Shown piece after piece: positions 7,898-13,030 of a DNA stretch of 13,030 bases (its first letter is position 1; each line of letters opens with the position of its first letter). The translations under genes and the position numbers were made by a program. The stretch comes from JAFDZV01 sp966128725 (GTDB taxonomy: Bacteria; Bacteroidota; Ignavibacteria; OLB7). Location: positions 1 to 13,030 of the forward strand of contig CBHYLN010000151.1 in NCBI GenBank assembly GCA_966128725.1. The letters are read 5' to 3'. The notes under the pieces are model-generated. The model was not told where the DNA came from and searched no databases. It was given only the letters and a program-made list of their open reading frames with translations.

Positions 7898-9373
7898 CTA
7901 AGGGAACACAGCGGCAGACTGACTTGGATCAGGCATCGCCCAATGTTGATGTCGGAGATTGCGCCCACCCTCAATCGTTCGGCGCATTGCAGCAAACCCA
8001 AGCTGGTGATCGCCGCTGGTCCAAACTCCAGAAAGCATGAAACGTCCAGTTCGGAACTGGAGACATTTACGCAATGCATCACTCGGAATAGATTCCAGAC
8101 CAAGAACATCACGCGTTTTCGCAAGAATTGCATCGGCACCCATACGCATAATTGCCTTATTTTCGCATTCAGAAACAATCCTTGCATCGATTTTATCTGG
8201 CCGCTGAGTACACAAGATAAGAAAGACGCCATACTTCCTACCTTCAGCAGCAATCGTGCGAAATTGCTCCCGAAGAGCTTCAGCGGAAGGCCCCTGCACT
8301 TCATTCGGCACAATATTATGAGCTTCGTCTAAAACAATAAACAATGGCACGCGCTCATCTTTTTCCGGGTCCTTGATAAAAGCCTTATCCCAGTCCTCCC
8401 TAGCGCCATCCAACATATGGGAGACAAAGCTGCTCAACACGACCTGTTGGGTTCGAGGATCTCGAAACGAAGGCAAATCAAGCACTTGAATCCTTCGGTT
8501 GCGCTCACCGTCAAAAAATTCATTTACGCTATTTGACACAATCCCTTTTGCTACGTACTCTTTGACGCGGCCAAAATAGAATCTTTCAATTTCCGGCGAA
8601 ACAAACTCAATCGCCGACACCGCCCGCTCTCTCGCGTCAAAATAATCATTCTTACGCCAATTTCTCTCAACGGTGCCTCCGCGTTTTGGTTTTTTAGATT
8701 TAGGAAATTCCTCATCAAGAACGGCTTGAACCCCTTCGTGTCGAGCACGTTGAAGAAGTTTTCTTGCCTTATCAAAAGGATACGCTACCTCTGATGGGTT
8801 ATAAGCGCCAGATGATTGCTTAATTGAGTACATAAATGCGATCGACTTGACAAATTCATGGCAGTGATAAACCTGACTGCCGGCAATCGCGTCTAAATCC
8901 TCGACAATAAATGCAATAGGGAACGTACTCCAAGAAACCCGGAGGCGCCTACTATTCTGTGGCGTTGAATGAGGCCCGCTCAGAATCTGGGACTCGATTG
9001 ACTTCCACCTCTCAGCAAAATCATCACAGGAAGCTTCGTGCGGCAATCGACCATATCCAAGTGAAGTATCGTATTTCGCCTCTCGCCACAAAGTCTCAGA
9101 AACAACATCACCGATTCTCCGGAAATCAGCATTTGGATCGAGGACCAACAATCGGGCCCTTGTTTTCAAGGCAATCTCCTCGATAAGACGGCCAAGAAAA
9201 AAAGACTTGCCGGATCCCGACTGTGCCACAATGATCGTATGGCGAGCCATTTTTTCGGCCGGAACTACAACTAGCTGATCCGCCGATTGCGAACCAGGCC
9301 TTGCGTTTTCTGTCAGCCAGTACGCCGGGTTTAAGTCTGCATCGAGTGCCCAGCCCAAGACCAAGCTCTGCAT
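7898..9373 (-). CDS. HerA/FtsK-type P-loop ATPase (HerA-like helicase/translocase)
   Basis: A 491-aa ATPase of the HerA/VirB4/FtsK superfamily (DUF87-type, PF01935). The Walker A motif is AQSGSGKS at 50-57, with LLVLDPNAD at 75-83. The Walker B is FIVLDEAH at 345-352 and the sensor-type LCTQRPDKID lies at 387-396. Family members form hexamers that pump or unwind DNA. In archaea HerA works with NurA nuclease in end resection; in bacterial defence loci HerA-like ATPases pair with effectors such as SIR2 or DUF4297 nucleases. No such partner is visible here. An insert of about 190 residues between the strand after Walker A and the Walker B region is rich in charged residues (FPKSKKPKRGG). I chose the ATG at 9373 because GAGG lies 6 bases upstream; the ATG at 9379 is directly against it. 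GC is lower than in the flanking core genes. IS5-type remnants lie on both sides. Confidence 0.88.
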   Translation of the reverse strand: MQSLVLGWALDADLNPAYWLTENARPGSQSADQLVVVPAEKMARHTIIVAQSGSGKSFFLGRLIEEIALKTRARLLVLDPNADFRRIGDVVSETLWREAKYDTSLGYGRLPHEASCDDFAERWKSIESQILSGPHSTPQNSRRLRVSWSTFPIAFIVEDLDAIAGSQVYHCHEFVKSIAFMYSIKQSSGAYNPSEVAYPFDKARKLLQRARHEGVQAVLDEEFPKSKKPKRGGTVERNWRKNDYFDARERAVSAIEFVSPEIERFYFGRVKEYVAKGIVSNSVNEFFDGERNRRIQVLDLPSFRDPRTQQVVLSSFVSHMLDGAREDWDKAFIKDPEKDERVPLFIVLDEAHNIVPNEVQGPSAEALREQFRTIAAEGRKYGVFLILCTQRPDKIDARIVSECENKAIMRMGADAILAKTRDVLGLESIPSDALRKCLQFRTGRFMLSGVWTSGDHQLGFAAMRRTIEGGRNLRHQHWAMPDPSQSAAVFP

Positions 9374-9526
9374 ATTCATCCTCGCGGTTTAGGGTAAGTA
9401 TAGTAAACGATCTAATTTCGTTGCCGGAAAGTTGCAACGGCTACTACCGAGTCGTACGATTTTACACGCGTACGTACCGGGTAACAATGTGACGTCGTTT
9501 CAACCACTACGCCAATGTATCGCGAT

Positions 9527-9904
9527 TCACGCGGCCGTCCAGCACCAACCACAGCTCTCAAAGGCAGGTTTGTCATCATGCACATGTGTTTGAGCCCCTG
9601 TTGCGGCACGGTTGACTCGGATCTCTGCTGCGTCGATTGCGGTCACATCCCATCCAATTTGCCGCAAATGGTTTAACTTGGCTAGCAACGCTAAGCTGAT
9701 CCAGCGCCACGTACCATCCATAATCCAGCTGTTGAAACATGTGCTGCTAGGAACCACAATGCTCGAGAGGTCATGCTGAGCGCCACCGATATTACGCACA
9801 CAGAGGATGCCATTGATAATCGTGTAATTGTCGGACCATTACCATTCGCAACCGACGCGCCTCGGTAAGTGCGTTGCGAATCCAACTCACTATTCATCGC
9901 TCAT
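9527..9904 (-). pseudogene. IS5-type transposase pseudogene with three in-frame stops
   Basis: Read from the ATG at 9904 in one frame, the product opens MSDE, meets TAG and TGA, continues VGFATHLPRRVG, meets TAA, and then reads WSDNYTIINGILCV, DGTWRWISLALLAKL and IGWDVTAIDAAEIRVNRAA. These are typical IS5-family segments, and the Asp of AIDA would be the first of the DDE triad. The TAG-TGA pair sits exactly where the conserved Gln-Trp (CAG TGG) of DEQW belongs, so two C-to-T/G-to-A changes explain it. The frame is lost after about 126 codons, so the rest of the catalytic domain is missing or scrambled. It is non-functional. Confidence 0.75.
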
Positions 9905-9970
9905 CTTGTGTGTTATATTAGTAGATTTTCCGTCGAATTCGTAAAAGATGAGTCACTATTGATTTGCCAA
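9527..9970 (-). mobile_element. Second, decayed IS5-family remnant
   Basis: An IS5-type element recognised by a broken transposase and by an upstream end that aligns with the remnant at 7596-7851 at roughly two thirds identity. The outer edge is placed at about 9970, 13 bases after the stop of the 120-aa gene, which it nearly abuts. The far end is not defined: it may extend left toward about 9480, where I see no clear inverted terminus. Both remnants have the transposase on the minus strand, so HerA sits between two direct IS scars. Confidence 0.65.
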
Positions 9971-9983
9971 CCATAGTCCAGCA

Positions 9984-10346
9984 TCAGAGGTTGAGTACTC
10001 CTGCATAAATCGCACCATTCTTGGGATTATCGATGGAGAACGAAAACACATGCTGGTCCTTATGCGCACATAACCATTCTTCTGTCCATATTCTTGTTAT
10101 TGGACCTTTAGGATCTCGAAAATCAAATGTTCTTGTCTCGCCCGGCAAGACCCCGATCAATTGCGACACTACAGTTGCGGCACCAATCTTTGCATATACC
10201 TTACCACTGACTCCTACACCGTGATTGTTCATGACTTTAACGATGACTTGCCAAGCGGTAGTGACTTGTGGCGACTCAACAGCAACTCCAGTGATTTCGA
10301 ACGGTTTAACTTCGTTAACGTCAAAAGTCATGTCTGCTTCGCTCAT
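9984..10346 (-). CDS. Uncharacterised 120-aa protein, probably beta-sandwich
   Basis: I do not recognise the family. The start at 10346 is preferred over an upstream ATG at 10388 because GAGGAG lies 10 bases before it. The product has alternating beta-strand-type segments (PFEITGVAVESP, TAWQVIVKVMNN, GVSGKVYAKIGA, GVLPGETRTFDF, HVFSFSIDN, AIYAGVLNL), which suggests an immunoglobulin-like or CARDB-like fold. VLPGETRTFDF recalls the G-strand region of such domains. There is no signal peptide, so it is likely cytoplasmic; one Cys is present in EEWLCAH. It is the first gene of the minus-strand block that includes HerA and the 322-aa protein, from which it is separated by the decayed IS. The role is unknown. 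Confidence 0.65.
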   Translation of the reverse strand: MSEADMTFDVNEVKPFEITGVAVESPQVTTAWQVIVKVMNNHGVGVSGKVYAKIGAATVVSQLIGVLPGETRTFDFRDPKGPITRIWTEEWLCAHKDQHVFSFSIDNPKNGAIYAGVLNL

Positions 10347-11058
10347 TATGGATGCACTCCTCGTTATGTTGATGTTGTTCACAAACATTGCGACCTACGA
10401 CTTGCTATGTACGTTCAACCTGATGACCCAAGCTGCGCACCGTAAGGCAATGCAACCACATAGATCATCCTGAGGTTTGGGGGAATGGTGTTTTTGCAGG
10501 GAACGCCACAAACATACGCTCAGCAACTGTTCTGATGTAAATATCCCGTATTAGAATACGAATGCAGGATCGGAATGAGGGGTTCGGTCTCAGAACAATA
10601 CCTATGAGCATCGATCGCCGTTACTCCCCCTCCCGTTCTCCCCCGCCTGGTAATGCGAAAGGATCGGACATGCCCGCTCGATCCCCGCCTCGCTGAATCG
10701 GCACCTCCCCTTTCTACTCCTATGCCCAACATCCGCACAGCACCCTTTCCGCTGCCGCTTCACGCACGGGCAACCTTGCCGCGAATCTGTATGTATTCAC
10801 CACAATCACACCAGTACATCATCATGCGCCCCCTCTGATGGGGCACCAAATATTTGCGGGCGGTTGGGCCGGGCGTTGGGCTTCACGCGCCTGCGCCTCC
10901 ACGTACCCACAGCCCGCCCGACCCGTTCCGTCCCTCGCATGCGGCCTTTCGTCCTTCATACTTCACCTTTCGCACTTCGCCTCCCCCTTGCCCCCCTCCT
11001 CCCCAACCCCTAGTTTCGCAGCTCAACTGGTATTCCATTCAACAGCCGTACACGCAGC
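10347..11058. other. Divergent spacer between the 120-aa and EVE genes
   Basis: This 712-bp region lies between divergently transcribed genes and should hold both promoters, though no convincing -35/-10 pair can be called. It contains a short palindrome CGTATTAGAATACG at 10547-10560, a weak GCCCC/GGGGC hairpin at 10828-10844, and a pyrimidine-rich plus strand from about 10935 to 11012. Composition shifts from AT-rich at the left to GC/pyrimidine-rich at the right, near 10600. Short open frames here have atypical composition and no ribosome sites. No tRNA or other RNA gene is seen. Confidence 0.5.
10983..11010 (-). other. Candidate G-quadruplex / i-motif upstream of the EVE gene
   Basis: The plus strand has C-tracts of 5, 6, 4 and 4 separated by TTG, TCCT and AA, so the minus strand carries four G-tracts of at least four with loops of 2, 4 and 3. 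It ends 48 bases before the EVE start codon. The motif is seen directly; formation in the cell is inference. Confidence 0.5.
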
Positions 11059-11526
11059 ATGCCTGCCAAGAAGAATTACTGGCTCCTCAAGTCGGAGCCG
11101 GACTGCTATTCGATCGACGATCTTCAGCGCGACGGCACCACGTTCTGGAGCGGGGTGCGCAACTATCAGGCCCGCAATTTCATGCGCGACCTTATGAAGC
11201 CCGGCGACGGGGTGTTGTTCTACCATTCCTCGGCCGAGCCGCCCGGCGTTGCGGGCATCGCGGAGATCGCCCGCGAGGGCTACCCGGACACGACGGCGCT
11301 GGACCCGCAGGATGACCATTACGACCCGAAGGCGACGCCGGAGAACCCGATCTGGATGATGGTGGATGTGAAGTTCGTGCGGAAGTTCAAGGAGCTGATC
11401 CCCCTTGCGGAGCTGAAGGAGGTCCCCGGCCTGGAGAAGATGGCGGTGCTGCAGCGCGGGCAGCGCCTATCGGTGCAGCCGGTGACGGAGGAGGAATGGA
11501 AGATCGTGACGAAGATGCGGCGGTAG
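11059..11526 (+). CDS. EVE-domain protein
   Basis: A 155-aa single-domain EVE protein (PF01878, PUA-like fold). It shows the family landmarks in order: YWLLKSEPDCYSIDDL at 7-22, W30-SGVRNYQARNFMRD at 31-44, MKPGDGVLFYHSS at 46-58, PGVAGIAEIAREGYPD at 62-77, and a C-terminal VLQRGQRLSVQPVTEEEW. Length is normal for the stand-alone bacterial family, whose eukaryotic relative is thymocyte nuclear protein 1. EVE domains bind modified bases in nucleic acids; the ligand here is unknown. No Shine-Dalgarno precedes the ATG, but the conserved N-terminus fixes the start to within a few codons. It is intact, with high-GC codon use. A hairpin follows the stop. Confidence 0.95.
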   Translation: MPAKKNYWLLKSEPDCYSIDDLQRDGTTFWSGVRNYQARNFMRDLMKPGDGVLFYHSSAEPPGVAGIAEIAREGYPDTTALDPQDDHYDPKATPENPIWMMVDVKFVRKFKELIPLAELKEVPGLEKMAVLQRGQRLSVQPVTEEEWKIVTKMRR

Positions 11527-11564
11527 TCGCCGGTTTCGCGCGCGCGGGCGGCGAGGGTACCGTA

Positions 11565-11587
11565 GGCGCAGGTCTTCAGCCTGCGCC
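11565..11587 (+). terminator. Hairpin after the EVE gene
   Basis: Perfect 8-bp arms GGCGCAGG and CCTGCGCC enclose a 7-base loop, 38 bases past the EVE stop. No T-run follows. It may be a terminator-like 3' structure or one of the short hairpin repeats scattered in this part of the window. Confidence 0.5.
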
Positions 11588-11636
11588 ACTACTACCGAAC
11601 CGCGCATCACGCGGAATCCATACCGCGCGCCGCGCC

Positions 11637-11656
11637 CTGTATATCGGGATATACAG
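11637..11656. repeat. 20-bp palindromic element, copy 1
   Basis: A perfect palindrome with arms CTGTATATC and GATATACAG around GG. It is the best copy of a 20-bp element found three times within 265 bp between the EVE and TPR genes (also 11788-11807 and 11882-11901). Confidence 0.7.
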
Positions 11657-11675
11657 ATTGGATGCGGAGGTACGC

Positions 11676-11747
11676 TTCCCTTTGCGTTCTTCGCGCTCGT
11701 CGCGGTAAAAGAATTCACCGCAAAGGACGCAGAGGCGCGCAAAGGAA
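11676..11747. repeat. 31+31-bp imperfect inverted repeat with internal 9-mer repeats
   Basis: The left arm 11676-11706 and right arm 11717-11747 are equal in length and largely complementary, closest at the inner CGCGGT/ACCGC ends and the outer TTTGCG/CGCAAA ends; the loop is AAAAGAATTC. The right arm contains three 9-mers of the type CGCARAGGM (11719, 11728 and 11738). It looks like a mobile-type or REP-like intergenic hairpin rather than a simple terminator. Confidence 0.6.
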
Positions 11748-11787
11748 AATCACGTTCGCGCCGCTCGTTCTTTCGCGATTCATCAGG

Positions 11788-11807
11788 CTGTATACCGGGA
11801 TATACAG
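11788..11807. repeat. 20-bp palindromic element, copy 2
   Basis: Arms CTGTATACC and GATATACAG around GG; one change from copy 1, a T-to-C in the left arm. It starts 151 bp after copy 1. Confidence 0.65.
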
Positions 11808-11881
11808 GTATGATTGCGTTATGAGTTATGCGATGATGCGTTATGCATGGGAGGCGTGTCCTGCATTTCGCATTTTGCATT

Positions 11882-11901
11882 CCGCATACCCGGATATACA
11901 G
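11882..11901. repeat. 20-bp palindromic element, copy 3
   Basis: CCGCATACCCGGATATACAG keeps the right half of the element exactly (GGATATACAG) with a diverged left half. It starts 94 bp after copy 2 and ends 70 bases before the TPR start codon, a position where it could act on that gene's promoter. Confidence 0.55.
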
Positions 11902-11971
11902 CGGAGCGCGCCCGGACGCTTCCGGACGTCCCGGAACGATTGAATCACGTTTTACCATGGAATTGCCGTAT

Positions 11972-12904
11972 ATGACACGGACACGGATATCACGGATACT
12001 GACCATCACGGCGTTCGCGCTGGCCTGCCTGGCCACAACGGCGGGCGCGCAGACGGACGATCTGAACAAGCTGCTGCAGCAATCCGGCGACGCGTACAAC
12101 GCGGGCCGTTACCGCGAAAGCGCGGAGAAGGGCCGCCAGGCGCTTACGATGGCGGAGAAGATTCTGGCGCCGGACCACATCGATATCGCCACGATCCTGA
12201 ACAATATCGGGATGGCGCATCTGAAGCTGAACGATCCGAAGTCGGCGGAGCCGCTGTTCAAGCGGGCGCTGGGGATTCTGGAGAAGAAGCTGCCGGCGGA
12301 CGATCCGAAGATTCTGATCACGCTGGAGAACTCGCTGGATATCTACTGGCAGCAGAAGCGCTACAAGGAGCTGGAGGGTTCGCTGAAGCGGCTGATCACG
12401 GCCTATCGCAAGCAGAAGAACGCGCGGCTGGTGGATGTGCTGATGAATCTGTCGGCGATGTACAGCCAGGCCAGCCGTCCGGCCGAGGCGATCCCGTACA
12501 TGCTGGAGGCGTTGCCGCTGCTGGAGTCCGGCGGCGAAACGCGGCGCGAGCAGCTTGCCTCGGCGCTGCATAATCTGGGCGCGATCTACGATACGCGTGG
12601 CGACGCCGATTCCAGCATTCTGTTCTACGAGCGGGCGCTGACGGCACGCGGTATTTCGGATTCGCTGAGCACGGATTACGCGGCCACGCTGAACAATCTG
12701 GGCCGGGCCTACGCGATGAAGGGCGCCTACGACAAGGCGGAGCCGCTGATGAATCGGGCGATCGCGATTGTGGTGAAGGCGCGCGGGCCGAACGACCCGA
12801 CGGCCAAGGCGATGATGCAGAATCTGGCGTCGGTGCTGGATCTGCTGAACCGCCACGAGGAGGCGGTGGCGATGCGCAAGCGGGCGGAGGGCGCCGCGAA
12901 GTAG
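11972..12904 (+). CDS. Exported tetratricopeptide-repeat (TPR) protein
   Basis: A 310-aa protein with an N-terminal Sec signal peptide: MTRTRISRILTITAFALACL followed by ATTAGA-Q, an AxA-type cleavage site after about residue 26. The mature part is a helical TPR solenoid of the TPR_12/kinesin-light-chain style. Clear repeats are IATILNNIGMAHLKLNDPKS, ASALHNLGAIYDTRGDADSS, AATLNNLGRAYAMKGAYDKA and AMMQNLASVLDLLNRHEEA, each followed by an RA-containing second helix. It probably acts as a protein-protein scaffold in the periplasm or outside the cell; the partner is unknown. The ATG at 11972 is preferred because it puts basic residues directly before the hydrophobic core. ATG 11957 is in frame, and the open frame extends to 11843, but that stretch includes a palindromic repeat and is unlikely to be coding. 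No Shine-Dalgarno is evident. Confidence 0.9.
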   Translation: MTRTRISRILTITAFALACLATTAGAQTDDLNKLLQQSGDAYNAGRYRESAEKGRQALTMAEKILAPDHIDIATILNNIGMAHLKLNDPKSAEPLFKRALGILEKKLPADDPKILITLENSLDIYWQQKRYKELEGSLKRLITAYRKQKNARLVDVLMNLSAMYSQASRPAEAIPYMLEALPLLESGGETRREQLASALHNLGAIYDTRGDADSSILFYERALTARGISDSLSTDYAATLNNLGRAYAMKGAYDKAEPLMNRAIAIVVKARGPNDPTAKAMMQNLASVLDLLNRHEEAVAMRKRAEGAAK

Positions 12905-12915
12905 GGGCACGCGAT

Positions 12916-12942
12916 GCGCCTGGAGTACAACTCCAGGCGAAC
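12916..12942. repeat. Hairpin repeat copy 1, after the TPR gene
   Basis: This 27-bp unit is identical to 13004-13030. It contains perfect 10-bp arms CGCCTGGAGT and ACTCCAGGCG with loop ACA, followed by AAC. Lying 12 bases past the TPR stop, it may also serve as the transcription end, although no T-run follows. Between the copies the shorter unit CCAGGCGAACAGAGG occurs twice (12934-12948 and 12952-12966). Confidence 0.75.
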
Positions 12943-13003
12943 AGAGGAGATCCAGGCGAACAGAGGTGGGGTGCAGCCCCTGGCGAACCGGTGAGGAACC
13001 GAG

Positions 13004-13030
13004 GCGCCTGGAGTACAACTCCAGGCGAAC
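13004..13030. repeat. Hairpin repeat copy 2, at the window edge
   Basis: An exact second copy of the 27-bp hairpin unit, starting 88 bp after copy 1. The sequence stops at the window end, so a longer array to the right is possible. Confidence 0.75.

Noticed and set aside
10389..11058. tRNA or structured RNA gene in the divergent spacer
   Set aside because: No cloverleaf with a T-arm GTTCRA-type box or matched acceptor stem could be found by eye; only short palindromes are present.
10653..11315. Plus-strand frames of 61, 119 and 153 codons before and across the EVE start
   Set aside because: Pro/Ser/Ala-rich translations of a pyrimidine-rich spacer; they run out of frame over the EVE gene.
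11719..11746. CRISPR array
   Set aside because: The 9-mer units are near-tandem without spacers, and no cas genes are present.
11467..12099. 210-codon minus-strand frame between EVE and TPR
   Set aside because: It crosses palindromes, the long inverted repeat and both gene ends in antisense. The composition is inconsistent along its length.
11990..13018. 342-codon open frame on the minus strand
   Set aside because: It is antisense to the TPR gene and runs through the hairpin repeats. It is composed almost wholly of Arg/Leu/Gln/His, a shadow frame.

Overview
The window is a stretch of bacterial chromosome, mostly GC-rich, from an environmental bacterium whose phylum I cannot fix. Codon use is strongly GC-biased in the amine oxidase, EVE and TPR genes. 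Several starts lack a clear Shine-Dalgarno sequence. Short hairpin repeats occur between genes on the right. Three AT-richer patches (about 2300-4400, 6520-9970 and 9984-10560) hold the accessory-looking genes and the insertion-sequence remains.

Layout. Everything from 1 to 10346 is on the minus strand. From left to right: (1) the first 765 codons of a large protein of unknown function that runs off the left edge; (2) a 359-bp spacer with a duplicated ATCAAATRG-type motif; (3) a 488-aa AlbA_2/Schlafen-like plus RecG-C-type HATPase protein, a regulator or defence-type family; (4) a spacer with a 12-bp perfect hairpin; (5) a 616-aa flavin amine/amino-acid oxidase; (6) a G-rich spacer with a quadruplex motif; (7) a 322-aa protein of unknown function with a cysteine cluster; (8) an IS5-type transposase remnant; (9) a 491-aa HerA/FtsK-fold ATPase; (10) a second, decayed IS5-type transposase; (11) a 120-aa small protein, probably beta-sandwich. 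After a 712-bp divergent spacer the strand switches to plus: (12) an EVE-domain protein and (13) a secreted or periplasmic TPR protein. These are separated by three copies of a 20-bp palindrome and a 31+31-bp inverted repeat, and followed by a two-copy hairpin repeat at the right edge.

How it fits together. The 120-aa gene, the HerA ATPase and the 322-aa gene are co-directional and would read as one operon if the two IS scars were removed. HerA-family ATPases in bacterial accessory DNA usually work with a nuclease or other effector encoded next door. No known partner (NurA, SIR2, DUF4297) is visible here, so the 322-aa protein is the natural candidate for an uncharacterised partner. The AlbA_2/HATPase gene and the 765-codon gene on the left are also of accessory type. 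I regard 120-aa/HerA/322-aa as the best candidate for an undescribed system. This is inference from gene order; no activity can be read from the sequence. The amine oxidase, EVE and TPR genes look like ordinary chromosomal genes.
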